64,000 nt of DNA from Argyresthia goedartella (taxonomy: Eukaryota > Arthropoda > Insecta > Lepidoptera > Argyresthiidae): the NCBI GenBank assembly GCA_949825045.1, contig OX463810.1:34234201-34298200 (forward strand), written 5' to 3'. Under the pieces are notes generated by a model. It saw only the letters and a program-made list of their open reading frames with translations. It was not told where the DNA came from and searched no databases. A program made the position numbers and the translations under genes. This document shows positions 25,101 through 40,100 of the stretch, in pieces; within the stretch, counting starts at the first letter, position 1, and every line of letters starts with the position of its first letter.

Positions 25101-28100
25101 CTCGTGCAAAATACAAGTGCCTGTTGAAAGTTTCAGAGAAAATGGAAAGCCCAAATGGAGACACTACTCGTCCCAGCCGATCTCTGAGTATCATACTCGA
25201 ACCACGTAGACGTTCAAGAGAGCTGAGGACACCAGAGAGAAATAGGACAAGACGTAGCCGTATCGATGGTGATACGCTTCATCACCATTCCCGTTCCCGC
25301 TCCCGCAGCAGGAGAATATTACGGAGATTAAAGGACAAGGAAGAAAAGTTGGAATTGGAAAGAAATCGGGTGAAATTATTGGAATACCGGTTAAATTATG
25401 ATCGACGACAGCGTGATACGCGTAGATCCATTGAAGAAAGGCATGTCTCCCCAGCTAGAAGTTGCAGTCGGCATGTCTCCCCAGCTAGAAGTCGCAGTCG
25501 GCATGTCTCCCCAGCTAGAAGTCGCAGTCGGCATGTCGCCCCAGCTAGAAGTCGCAGTCGGCATGTCTCCCCGATAAGGAAATCCACCAATCGGCATGTC
25601 TCCCCGGAAAGGTCCAGGTATGAGTCAACACCAATTCTTGTCCAACAGTTTCTAAAAGCTTTAAAGGATAGCTTAGGTGATCGTGAAACTAATAATGTGT
25701 GGCTGACTAAGGTAGAGGAATGTAGCGAAATGGATTATAACTGGAGTGATAGGCAGATAATACACTATGCACTGCCTAAACTTATCGGTCATGCAAAAAC
25801 CTGCTATCAGGGTCTTCCTTCGCTTCGCCGGTCTTGGCCCGAATGGAAACAACTACTAAAGGAATCTTTTCCACCAACAGAAAACTACGCGGAAATGTTG
25901 ACTGAAATGTTGAGCAAAAGGGCACGTTTTGGCGAATCTCGCGAAACTTACTACTACTACAAAGTAAATTTTTATTGAACAGGTGTAAAATATTCAAAAA
26001 GAACGCAGTAGATTGTCTAGTTCATGGGGTGGATGACAGGGGTGTTAGAGTAGGAGCACAAGCGGCAAAGTTTACAAAACCAGAAGAGGTGCTTGAATTT
26101 TTCAAAACTGTGAAGGGTCAGGCTAGGGATAGTTCAACAACGCGAGATAAACGGATACCCAGTGTCTCTCGTAGAACCGATAATGGAAGTACCTATAGGC
26201 CTCGTCCACAATCTGATGAAATTACTTGTTACAACTGTACACAGAAGGGACACCCTTTCTTTAAATGTCCCAAACCTATCACTAAATGCACCTTCTGTAA
26301 TACTATGGGATATACAGAAAGTGAGTGCTTCAAAAAGTCTAAGTCGGATCCCAAAATATCTGACCCTAAGGACAAACATGTTCTGAAAGTCTTTGTAGAG
26401 CAAGAAAATCAGATTGTCGTCGAACCACATTCCAATAAAGAGTCTTATTCAAGTAGCGACAAATATCGGATGATAATAAAGATGAATGATGACGAATAAA
26501 TGCGGTGGTAGATTTAGGTAGCAAAGCGACACTCGTTCGCAAGTCTGATGCACAACGTCTGAATTTTACTTGGGACTCTGTGCAGGGACCGCTTCTCCGC
26601 GGTCTGGGTAATGTACCATATTTACCGCTGGGTCGGGTTGAGACTTCTATCGAAGTTCAAGGAATAACTGAAAACAGAGTTGAAGTTTTGATTGTAGATG
26701 ATCACTTGATAAATAGCCCGGTACTGTTAGGGCATAGTTTTACAGAAAGGCCAGATTTGTGCATTCTTAAAACTGCAACTGAGCTTTTGTTTCGAAATAT
26801 TTATCAGGATTGTGAAGTGAAGATCCCATTTTTGTTGGAACGAGACGAAACTCTTGCGGTAGGTCAAACAAAGTCAATACGGGTTAAATCGAACGGTTCA
26901 CGTAATGGAAATATTTATATTGAGGGAACAGTTCGGGGGGTACCTGGATATGAGTACTATTTATTTCCAGGTGAATTTCAAATAAATAATGGTGAATGTT
27001 CCCTCCTTATACATAGTTTAGGACCAAATTCTATTGAGTTTAGTAAAGACACACTTATTACTAGAGCAAGATACGTAGGAAAACGACTAATGGTGAATAC
27101 TCTAACTACTATCGTTACTCCTGTAGAGAAACCTGCTTTGAATCACGGCGAACAACTGTCGTGTTCTGAAAAGCAAGGACTAGAAGCCCTACTAGATAAA
27201 TACAAAGCATGTTTCTCTAGTGGGATGCATGATTTAAGATTTACAACTGAAGCGGAAATGACAATACAGCTTTAAGACACTGAGCCACTTTCCGAACGCC
27301 AACGCGTAAGAACAATGGTTGACGAAATGTTGAATTACGACATCATACGCGAGTCTAATTCACCATATGCCAGTCCAATTGTGCTAGTGCAAAAGAAGAC
27401 TGGAGAGAAGCGTCTCTGTGTTGATTTTCGCGCCCTCAACAACAAAACAATTAAGGATCATTACCCTCTACCAAGAATTGACGACTTATTGGACCAACTG
27501 ACGGGACAGACCCTCTTCACAACTCTTGATTTAGCGTCAGGCTATCACCAAATACCTATCACTGAAGAATCCAAAAATAAAACCGCTTTTTTTACGCCAG
27601 ATAGACAGTACGAATAAAATCGAGTTCCTTTCGGCCTTGCAAATGCTCCAGCGGTTTTTCAACGGGTAATACATAAAGTCTTGAATAAAGCAGACATCAA
27701 ATACGTCGTTGTATATATGGACGACATTTTGATACCTGCCAGCTCGTATAACAAAGGAATTAGTCGTCTAAAAGAGGTACTGGATGCATTGAATGAGAGT
27801 GGATTAACGCTTAAACTTGGCAAATGTCATTTCTTTAAAGAGCGGCTGGATTTTCTAGGCTTTGAAATAAGTAAAGAAGGTATTAGACCCGGTAACCTAA
27901 CAACGAAAGCTGTCTCCAAATTTCCGACTCCCAAAAATCAGCACGAAGTAAGGAGATTTATAGGACTAGCAAGTTTTTTTCGAAGATTCGTAAAAGACTT
28001 TGCTACAATCGCAAGACCCATGACACACCTTCTCAAGAAAGACACTCCCTGGAAATGGACAGAAGTAGAGGAGCGAGCTTTCAACACACTTAAATAACTA

Positions 28101-31100
28101 TTAACCGCCCTCCCAGTTTTAGCTCTATTTGGTTCCCGAAAATGCGCAGGTTCGTAAAAAAGTATGTAGCTGCCTGCCTGGAGTGCTCACATCACAAAGC
28201 GCCATCTGGAGCAAAAGCTGGAAAACTTCATCCAATTCCGAAATTAGATATCCCCCTTCATACTGTGCATGCAGACCACCTAGGCCCTTTTATTCGCAGT
28301 AAGCAGCGAAACACATACTTACTCGTAATAATAGATGCATTTACAAAATATATCAGTCTTAATCCGGTTCGAAGCACAAAATCCAAAGAAAGTATAAAAG
28401 TATTTCGTAATTTCTTCAGTAATTTTGGGGTACCTGTCAGGTTGATTACAGATAGAGGCACCAGCTTCACTAGTAAGAAATTTGAGTCATTTGTATCGTC
28501 TATTGGAATTAAACACATACTTAATTCGGTAGCCACACCTCGAGCGAATAGTCAAGTAGAAAGGTCTAACAGAAGTATATTGCCAGCATTAGGTGCGATG
28601 TCTCACGACAAAAAACCAGAAACATGGGATGAGTACGTTCCAGATGTATAAATGGGTATAAACTCAACAGTACATGACGTGACAAAAAAGAGTCCATCTG
28701 AGTTATTATTTGGAAGACAAATCATTAATCCATCACAGGGAATTTTAAATGACGTAATTTCAGACATAGGTAACGGCATGTTGAACATGCCATTAAATGA
28801 AGTTAGGAGTAAAGCAAGTGAACTTATCGAGAAAAATCAACAAAAGAATAAGACCAGATTTGATAGAAATAGAAAACAATCAATTAAATTTAAGGAAGGA
28901 GATTTAGTTAGAATAGTTAAAGCAGTAGCTTCAGGGTCTGGACAGTCAAAGAAACTAGAGCCAAAACTTCAGGGTCCATATAGAATAAAAAAGGTACTGC
29001 CAAATGACCGTTTCGTCGTTGAAGATACTCCTATCACTAGAAAAGGTCGCCGTTATGAAAACATTATCGCAATTGATAAAATATTCCCTTGGCTAAGCTT
29101 CAACGCAGCATGTTCATCATCAGAATCCAGTGAAGATGAGTTGTAAAATGTAGCCTTTCATGATCACCTACCCCGACGAATTAGTAAAAATGACAGTAAT
29201 ATTAATCTTGGATTGATGCTGGATCTACAATGCACAATATGTGGATAAAATATAATAAATAAGGCAGGACAGGCGTAAGTTTCGCCGCCTTTAACTACTA
29301 TACTATAATATGAGTGTGGGCAGGATTGGCGTGAGTTTTCGCCGCCCAGGTATAGCACTCTTTGGTATTTAAACCATGAGGTATCGTGATAATAAATACT
29401 TTTTGCTTGTCTTTGTGCTTAAATATAATTAATCTTTTAGTTATGGAATGAGTTATTTTATTTTTGTAAGTTTTTTTTTGTATCAGAAGTGTGATATTTT
29501 TTTATTGCTATTGATTGTTATACAAATTTAATTGAACGAAGGAACTCGTTCTGGTGCGGATGGCCGACTGTAACAGTAGCATAATTATTGAGTAGCTAAG
29601 ATATTAATTTTAAGCCCCTAAGATATTAATTTACTTTATTTTGATATATTTTAGAATACATGTGTAACAGTTGCATAATAATTGAGAAGTTAAGCTATTC
29701 TTTATTGATAGCTAAGATATTAGTAAACTTAATTTTTAGAATATATAAGCGTAAAAGATACGTAATTATTATGCTACTGAAGTTTTTATGAATGTTAGGA
29801 TAATATCACTTCCGGAAATTGTATAAAGAAGCGGTAATGGAAGTCTATAAAAATGGCTGTCCGTGTCAGCAGAGCTCAGTCTTGATGTGAATCTTGTGGA
29901 ATAAGGTTGTAAGGAGGAATCTATGCCAGTGTAAATAGTGATTCAATAAAAGTGTTGAACTAAAAGAAGTTTTCCTGAGACCCGTTTCAATAGGTAGCAC
30001 AGTGGCTATTCGGTAGCTTAGCCGCTTACATTTTCTGCCATACGTTATATATACTATGTAGTATTACCTGCTCGTAGTGCCTATAATATTTCCTTTTCCT
30101 ACAACTACTCAAAGAAATCAAGTTCACCTAATGACTTCCGACACTTCTCATCGCATATACCTATTGCAGTGTATCTAGGTGGTATTATGTGCAGTCTATA
30201 TCAGAGGTTCCAGAATTTAGCCCCTTATTAACACCACTTAATTTTCACTTGTAAGTTTTTTATTTACACATAAAATTTAAAATTTTTTGTTTCCATTTAT
30301 AATGTTTACTAATGTTATTAGTACCTACCTAAACTTATGTAAAAAAGTTTAATTTAGTTTAGTTTAGATATTCTCTTTCAATGTCTCCTCGTTATAAAGC
30401 AGCTATCTTTATAACGAGGAGACATTGAAAGAGAATATCATATAATCATATATAATATAAGTATCATCATCAATAATAATATAAGTACCTATAATTAAGT
30501 GAACACTTTGTCTAGTATTCTATTTTAGGTCTAGATGTACGTTACAAGTGTATCATTTGTTGGTCTTCTAAATAAATAAATAAATAAATAAATGATAAAT
30601 GTATGTACTAGGTGCGGGTAGATACTTCGATACTTCAAAAACTAGAAAATGCATACCTACTGCGATAAAGACATAGGAATAGAATAAATGACAGCCCTTT
30701 ATTTTGATACCCATTCGAGGATCTTGAAAAAAACAAACCCCCCGCACATAAAATCCACCATTTCGATTTCTCAAGATTTGTATGTACTTTGTGACACTCG
30801 CGTCATCAAGACAAATCGAATGATGTATCATTTATCAAAATCGATGGAGCCCTTCATTAGTTACAAGTAGCACAGGAAAGACAAACATACTTACAGGTCA
30901 AACACATTATAGGTACATAATCCTCATTAAAAAAGAGATTGAAGATTTCATCAAGAAGTTCGACTCATGTGATTTAATCTTCAAACCAGTGATAAAGATT
31001 CCGTGTTTCCAGCGATGAAAGGACTAGGTACCTGTAGGTTCATTTAATTTTTATTGCGATAAAATACACTCAGCGGCAGTAAAGGTGGCCCAGATGGTGA

Positions 31101-34100
31101 TCGCAAGATTTTACATAAACTGAGCTTTAAGGGGTGTTTTGATGAGGATATAATATAAGAGACCTCTTTTGTTTATTTAAGATGATATTTAGGGAAAAAC
31201 GTAAGTCCTTAACGTCTTTTCTTAAGAATTTGTGTCATAATAGAACTAACTCTAACTCTGGTACCAATTGGTCACCACATAAAGACCCTTGACACCTCTT
31301 GAGCACAAACCTGAGGGTTATACACGGTAATTTATTAAATGCAGCCACCAAACATTGAGTTAGACCCTGCCTGGTAAACAGTAGTGCCTGAGCAACTTGA
31401 GTAGCCATAAGTGGCATCTTGTAACATGTTTTGTAATCGAAGTAGACCAACAATCAATAAAAACCCTTAAAAATACATCACTACAAACCTAACATCGAAA
31501 AACTCATGTTTAACTTAACTCTTGGATTGACTTAAAACTTGTTCTTAAGAGCTCAATGCACTTCGCCGACACTCGATTTATCGATCAAACTGTTTGTAAG
31601 AACAGGCGGTAAGAACTTAAGTTCTTCCCTAAATATCCACTTAATTGAGCAAAAGGGGTCGCTCATATCCTATCCTCATCAAGAGATCCCCTACTTAGGT
31701 AATGCTTAGTTTGTGTAAAATCTTGCAATCGGCATCTGGGCCATCTCGGCCGCTGATGGTATTTGTATGAAGAGGTGAAAAGAGGTGAAAATTATTTTTA
31801 TTTTGCCGTGTTACTATAATATGAGTGTGGGCAGGATTGGCGTGAGTTTTCGCCGCCCAGGTATAGCACTCTTTGGTATTTAAACCATGAGGTATCGTGA
31901 TAATAAATACTTTTTGCTTGTCTTTGTGCTTAAACATAATTAATGTTTTAGTTATGGAATGAGTTATTTTATTTTTGTAAGTTTTTTTTTGTATCAGAAG
32001 TGTGATATTTTTTTATTGCTATTGATTGTTATACAAATTTAATTGAACGAAGGAACTCGTTCTGGTGCGGATGGCCGACTGTAACAGTAGCATAGTTATT
32101 GAGTAGCTAAGATATTAATTTTAAGCCCCTAAGATATTAATTTACTTTATTTTGATATATTTTAGAATACATGTGTAACAGTTGCATAATAATAATTGAG
32201 AAGTTAAGCTATTCTTTATTGATAGCTAAGATATTAGTAAACTTAATTTTTAGAATATATAAGCGTAAAAGATACGTAATTATTATGCTACTGAAGTTTT
32301 TATGAATGTTAGGATAATATCACTTCCGGAAATTGTATAAAGAAGCGGTAATGGAAGTCTATAAAAATGGCTGTCCGTGTCAGCAGAGCTCAGTCTTGAT
32401 GTGAATCTTGTGGAATAAGGTTGTAAGGAGGAATCTATGCCAGTGTAAATAGTGATTCAATAAAAGTGTTGAACTAAAAGAAGTTTTCCTGAGACCCGTT
32501 TCAATAGGTAGCACAGTGGCTATTCGGTAGCTTAGCCGCTTACATTTTCTGCCATACGTTATATATACTATGTAGTATTACCTGCTCGTAGTGCCTATAA
32601 TATTTCCTTTTCCTACAACTACTCAAAGAAATCAAGTTCACCTAATGACTTCCGACACTTCTCATCGCATATACCTATTGCAGTGTATCTAGGTGGTATT
32701 ATGTGCAGTCTATATCACAGGTTCCAGAATTTAGCCCCTCCATACATAAACTTTTATTTTTTTGGGATTTGATAAAAGATAAAGAATTTTTATTTGCTGA
32801 GATTTTCTTACTTTTCAACCACCATTAAGAACATACCTAGTATGCTCACACCGCATCTTATCAGTCTTGTGTCTTGTCTGATCACCTTTACAATGCACTT
32901 TGGTTGCCACGACTATGCTACAGCGTCGAAGCCAGGCGCCTAAATCTGATCGGCAACTAATATAATGATCACCAAAATATTTTTTTCCTACCCAAAATGG
33001 ATAAATGAACACCAAAAGTAGCAAAAAATATCAGGGAAAAATACTGCGGTAACTTAGGCGAAAGGGGATGAGCGAAGCGAAGCCCCTTTATCCTTCGTGT
33101 TAGGTTGAACATGTAAGAACAACAAAAAATACTTAAAACATAAACTTAGTACATGTAACGCATACTATCAAAGATAGCGAAAGAAGAAACGGTTGTTACT
33201 GCCTACTATGGCTATGTATATTCCACACTAAGGTATGGTATAATATTTTGGGGTAATTCTACCGACATAGGCCAAGTTTTTAAATCCCAAAAAAAGAGCA
33301 TCCGTGCTATGAAAAATCTAAAACCTACAGACAGTTGCAAACAACATTTCATTGGATTGAAAATTCTCACATTACCATGTCTGTACATCTACGAGATAGC
33401 TTCTTTTGATCTTTTTGGTAGTTTTAGAAGTCTTATACACCAAAACAAGGTAGCGGCAAAATCACATAAGACGGCTCTTTATAGTAAAAGCGTCTTAGGA
33501 CTGGCTCCAAAAATATTTAATAATTTGCCCACTTATATTAGAGATATAGACAACGTCATGCATTTTAGATCGAAATTGAAAAAGAAGTCGCAAAGGCATA
33601 TTATACTGTGCAAGAGTTCCTTACAGAGCAAAACTAGACATACTAAGGGCACATCCGAACGAATAACAAATTATGTTAATCATGAGTCATGACGTAATTG
33701 TATTCGCAATAAGTTCTAGTAGTTGGTTATTATTTATATATATATTTTTCCTACATATCTACTTAAACATAGTTTGACATTAACTTATCTTTTGACATTA
33801 TATGTGTTAATAATGTACCTATTTAATTGATTTGTACACCTTTAAGGTAGACCATAGCAGATCATAATTATTTGACCTTGTGTTTGCCTGTCTCAAACCT
33901 ATGTGTCATAAATAAACGATTTTGATTTGATTTGTTTTGATTTGATAAAAAGAAGTTTGATGATCACTTATCCAAACACAATTAGGTGGCCATTTATCCA
34001 TTCTGGCAGTCATTTCGAATTTATTGGTAGTAAAATAAGTGCGTTTTTGGTAATCGTTTATAATACATACATAAGCCAATCAGATCAGTGGGTTAACTAC

Positions 34101-37100
34101 ATATACAACGTCTTATGCCAATTAAACTGTCCGACAAGTTACCATGACCGTCTTGGTATTAGGTAAGTAAATAAGAGTAGATTATAGACTAAGGGATAAA
34201 GTACTCTTTTATGTCACAAGCGCAAAGGGCTTCGCTCGGGAGCAAGGGAATTAAGACTTGAGTCCTGAATGCAGTGAGGGGTTTAGTGAAGACAAAAATA
34301 GCTTTACGGAGTATACTCTACTTTTCGCAACTCCTGTAAAAAGCAAGGCTATTAAAACAGCATTTCATTAAAGTTACTAAAAAGTAAACACAACATAAAC
34401 ATTTACATATAGGCACGTATCAAATCAAATCAAATCAAATGTCTTTAATACTGTAGATATTTACATTTACTTAGCAAACGTATTTTTTTTGCCTCTTCTC
34501 TACATTGGACCACTGTATATATTACTTCTGGCCCCACACTAGGATACCCTGTGTCGTGGTTACCAGAAATAGCGACAATATGAACATCCAAGACCTGTGT
34601 TTTTTTTCTGAATCCCCAGCCGGGTATCGAACCAGGGACCTCTCGCATGGTAGGCAGAACCACCACCAGGTCGTCATTGTTGATTGACTTCAAGTGAGCG
34701 AAATGTTAGATACATTACTCCAGTTGTGGAATAGAATGATATCTTCTATTTTTATAGAATCTTTGCAGTTGTCTTGCGCATATTCAGCGTGTTGCAATAC
34801 TCGCGACTTTTGTTTTATTTAAAATATGTTCCATTCCTATAAGCAATGATAAGATAAGATAAGATCCAAGGAAGATAAGACCCTTACGCAGGGAAGACCA
34901 TGTTGCTGAAGGTTACATTCACCTTGCCGTGGCCGGCTCGATTCCCGAATAAGTTACCGATTCCTTGCAAAATCGAATAAAAATGCTTTATATGACAGCT
35001 AATGTATACTCGCATTCTGATTGGTTAACGCGATGATTTCACAGATACATATTAGAGCTACAGAATTAGCATTATCTCAAATACAACATTCGATAAATTC
35101 CTTCTGCTCTTACTGTGTTCTATTCAGAGGCCAGGCTGATGATTTTATTACACATATGCCAACCATCATGTTATGCAACTCAGAGAAACCTGTTCCACTA
35201 GTTGTATTCTAGAGCTATTAGTCCGACCACAACAAAATAATTAAGCGACTAACTAAGTTTTTATGGACAATGCTATTTGTCGCTATAGATTTCAACACTA
35301 ATATTAGCTCTTGCAGGAGTTAAATGCGGTTTCCTAACCTAGGGAAGTGAGTAAATTCGAAAATTAGATAGGTCTTTGTTTTAGGGAAGAACCCCTCGAC
35401 AAGCCGCTTAAAAGTGAAACACTAAATTGGTTTTATTTTTAAATCGATCGCACTGGCCGGCAAGAAAATCGCATGAAAAACATAAAAGAAAATTGGCGCC
35501 ACGCAAATCTTGTTGAAAACGTTGTTGGAAATATATTTTGATCGGAAAAATGTCTCCGCGCATGAGTGATGAAAGGAGAGTATGCACCCGGGTGTAAGTG
35601 ATCAATTACATACTTGAACCATAAGCACGCTCGCTCGGATGTAATTGATTTAAATTTCTTTATTACTGAATATATTTATATACATAAGACAAATACTTTA
35701 AAAAAATTAATTTAATAATATAAAATAAAATAATTTAAAAGTTTAAAAATTGGTTGTAAACTAATATACAAATATTACATTTATTTCATTATTATTTATT
35801 ACTAAAAATAATAAGCAGGAATAAATAATTACAATGTTTTTAACAGTAAGTTCTGTGTTTAGTTAGATTACGCCATACAGTCCCGTCATTTAAGGTACGA
35901 AAAAAAAAATTGTTTTTTTCGAATCCATTTATTCCACTATTAAGTCATCTACAGATTTGATTTTTAGGTTAACGATTACTGAGTATTTGATTAAGATTCT
36001 CACTACAGGAAAACGTGATTGGATTAAATTTTCTCGATAGAATTTAAGTACCTACGAAAATAACCATTTTTTTTCCCTGTAATTCTAAAATCCTAACTTA
36101 TTACATTGTGAAACTGCATTCAAAATGTAGATATTATGTATTCGTAAACTCTCATTAAAAAACTTTTTATCAAAATAGCGAATTTTATTTTGAAACAATT
36201 TTTCTGTGGTTTAGCGCTACGGTATGATTTTTTTTCCCGATTCCATCACTCTCACTACGGAGCTCTTTTCTGTAAAATAAAAATAAGTCTGAATATGCGT
36301 TGTTTTCCCTCAAAGCAACAATATACCATAGGACATGACACTATGAAAGTAACTAAAATAGACTAGCCTAGATGTAGGACATAACATTGCTGAGTCTTGT
36401 GTTTTGAATAAATGTACTTTCTATTCTATTCTTAGTCGACCCTTTGAAAATAGAATCAAGGCTTTGTTTGTCAGGCAATAAAGGTACCTATATACAATCG
36501 AACTGAGTTTAGCTGAGGGCTCAACCACATATTTATGCTTAGTTTCCACTCCGTCTGCCAGTAAGAGGACTGACTGACAAATACAAAGGAAATTGAAACG
36601 CTAGTGATGTTGTGTCAAATGTACTACGCCACCAAGTAAACTTGGCGCCCGCGAGGTTTGTGTTTCTCCTCCCTCTCTCGCTCGCTCTCGCCCTCGACGC
36701 GTCACTCGGGCAGTGAATGCCTATCCTAACCTCAACTCGTACATTGAAGGTAAACATAAATGTTTTTTTTTACATTGGTAGTAAGCCTCCTGACCAACAA
36801 TATAATTGAACATCAAAGACTATGCTTTTGTTCTGGCCTTTGACATTTCTTTGCTAATCATTAATCTACAAGATAAGCAATGCGAGTTTAGTATAGTATA
36901 CCTACCTATATTATGTTTAATCGTGTAACATTTCTGAGCTAAAAATATCAACTTCGTTGCTTGATTTTGGGTTCTCAGGCGGAAAAAATCTATTCCTAAC
37001 TCATTCGAAAAGGCTTTTTAAGAACCTCACTACGACCCTCGCCTTCGGCTCATGGCGTAAACATCTCTGTTCGTAAAGGCTTATACTTTGCGAAGTCGTA

Positions 37101-40100
37101 GGAAAGGTACTATTATTGGCAGTGACTACCAGCTAATTAATCTATGTCTTACCTCCCTTGTATAACAATTTACTGTTACTGCACGTGGCTAGAGTATTTT
37201 GGGCACAACTGTGTCTCCGCCATCCCGTGTAGGAAAAAGCATGACGCTATATGTGTTTTTTGTTTTGAAGAGTCATACCCACTCAGCAGTGGGGCCATCA
37301 ACAGATGATTGATTATTTTTCATAGGTTTTGAACTTTATTACCAAAGAATAATGTTCAAAATCACGGGCCATTTTTGATCTACCCACAGACGAAAGAAAG
37401 AAATAAAGAAAATAATTTTATTTGTCATAAACATAAACATCAATAAAAAGTTAAAACATAATAATGAAAGGGTCTAGTTTATGACAAAGTGTTACGTGTA
37501 GCAGCTACACAAAATATGGTCAGCTAATTAAATGTCACCTTGTATACAGGCACATATATTGCTTCTTGCCCCATGTAATGGTACACGAGATTCGGTACAT
37601 TTGATACTTCATTCTGCGTGATAGAGAGCTAGCCCAACGCCGCGCTGTTTTGAATACGAGAATCGGTTCAGATAACGTTTGGAGGTTTTGCGTAGCTTAC
37701 TGGCAAAGTTAGGAAAAAAAAAACAGAGCCGACGCGTGGGTTGGTTCGTGGAAGTTTCAGTTCAGGTTTTTTTGTCGCATTTCTGCGAGTTGTGTAGGAA
37801 TCAGAGCCGAGTTGGCTGCGCGTTGAATAAATTGTGAATAACTAAATAATGAAAGGTTATTATGGAACGATACGGAGAAAGCTATTATGTAGATTGCAAA
37901 TATACCATTGCGATTGAGGTATGATATGGAGAGTCTGACACCTCTAGTCTGAATATCATTCTAGTGGTCTTAGCTACGCGCCCTAGCGGTCGGGGGTATG
38001 CTTAATTAATCGCAACAAGCTTTTATTGGTCAGCGATCAACAGATTCTGTGTATCGGCAGTACCAAATGATTTGAGTGATCACCTACGGTTGATCATAGT
38101 GAATATGCGTACACACAATTTGTAGAACGGCGGATCTGCATGGCATGGTTGAAATTAGACCCTGTGTAGTTAGTGATAAGAAGCTTCGCTTGGGCAGAGC
38201 GTGTTCGCAGAGGACGCATATAAATACCAGAGCATGAGAGGGGAGGGCATTCAGTCTCAGCGTCTAGCTACTGTGACAGTCGTCTTTCACGAGTTCTAAA
38301 CAGTTTTTGTCTGCCGTGTTACGCGTCAGAACTATACGAATTTGTGATTGCGAAGTTTCAGTGGGTTTTCGTGAGTGTCTGAAGCGCCGAAATATACCTC
38401 GGTTCCTACCTTTATATCAACCAACCCCAAATTCCAAAACTATCCTTGGGTCGTTAGAAAAGAACTTGTAAGTCAATTAATCTGAGTCTGAGTCTGGGCT
38501 TGGAGCGACCCTAAATTCCTTTTTCCTTCACCATAGGGTTCCTGGATTGGCTCTTAGGATATTCGCGGGCTAATCCTCTCCTCATTCCTTTCGAGTAGCG
38601 AGTTTTGAAATTCCCACACACACAGTCATTAAACATTCAAGCACATTCAAATCAAACTCAACCATTTTCGAGTGGTGTCGATAATGGACGTGGTATAACA
38701 CTAGGTTTTTAGACTAGGCTAGACAGGAGTTTAGTTGCGGCTTAACCTAGGTTGGCAGGGCATAGGGAGACTGTTTGATCGATGAGGTTCCGCGGATGGA
38801 AATAACAAATTCAGAACAAAGTTAAACCGGTGTCAACACAGATAACATATCCTGTTGATATTTTGACATTTGAGTGTTGTCGGGGATGCGCGAAGAGATC
38901 AATTTACAGTCTAAAGTTCATTGTTTAGGTCCGGGTAGGTGTTTTGCATTGCCTTGGGTAAGGTTGGATTCAAGTTGCATCTTTAAATTAAATGTAAATT
39001 TCGCTGGAGGTCTAATGTGTAGGCTGAGTCGGTATATATGATTTGGCTCAGCCCAGGACGTGCTGAGGCTAGTGGAATTCATAGTTCGGTATTTATCGAA
39101 CTATGCACTTCGCTATGGTGTGGGTTAGATCTCCTAAAACAATAATGCTTGCGTTTCGATAACATCCAGCTCAAATTGCGCAGAGTTGAAGGTTTCAAAA
39201 CGTTACGGACCTTTTGAGGTAACCGCTAGTTCAGAACCCATTTCGGAACTCAAATCGCAATTGTGTAAACCGGTCTTTTCGGATCGTTATTGCTGTGAAC
39301 CAAATATATAATTGGAACCACCACAAGCCGCTACTAGCGAGCACATGAAATATCATTGAGTACTCACGTCGTAAAACTACGACGGATATCTATACGATAT
39401 CACAAACAAATATTATAAACTGTGGTCGACCACTAAAACAAAAAGAAGTTCCAATGCGCTCATATGTACAAAAACCAGATGGTGCCATCACATAAAATAT
39501 AACAACGATCGTTCTGGCGCAATACACCGCTGACTGATGCGAATTACCGGCTCGCGGACATATATGCTTTCTCTGTCTAACTTGAAACTGTAACTTCCTG
39601 AACCAAACTTCGTTCGACTATTGTACGCCTAACTGAACTTCTCGACGAACGAGAAATTCAGACTTATCATTCTTACTTACAAATCTTACAGCTGAATCGG
39701 GTCCTCTCATTTTGGGATAGATAGAATAGACGATCATAGCTACTGATAGCGGCGGCTCGACCTTAGCTGTGTGCCGGTACAGATTTCTGGTGCCGAGACC
39801 GAAGGATATCCTAGATAGTCTGATACCGAGATATTCTAAAAGAATCAAGGTCTAACGCGTTACTTTTAAAAATAACACAACGTAGAAACGATTTTAAACA
39901 GTTCAGTTTGTAAATAAGAAATAAGCAAAAAGGGGCATTGTTTTCAGACGAGCTACGGCGGTTTAGTGTTCAGGATGGCCGGCCGGCGTAGGAAAAACGA
40001 TAGTCGGGTAGCACAAAATTCACTTTCACACACAAGTGAAATGGCGTCAGGGCAGGTGACGCAATTGTTATCTGAAATAGTGAATAGATTAAACAGTATG

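Larger units (their letters stand above)
23775..29989 (+). mobile_element. LTR retrotransposon B, Ty3/gypsy, decayed
   Basis: Bounded by two 421-bp LTRs starting TGTAAC and ending TTTCA, and by a 4-bp target duplication ATAG (23771-23774 and 29990-29993). The LTRs differ at roughly ten positions, so the copy is older than A and C. Internal order: leader with 51-bp repeats, gag, protease, RT, a deletion, integrase core, C-terminal domain. Gag and pol are broken by a frameshift, several in-frame TAA codons and a large deletion. It lies antisense in intron 3. Confidence 0.92.

Noticed and set aside
32080..32503. Independent solo LTR of element B
   Set aside because: It is flanked on both sides by the same sequence as the 3' LTR of B, so it belongs to a segmental duplication.
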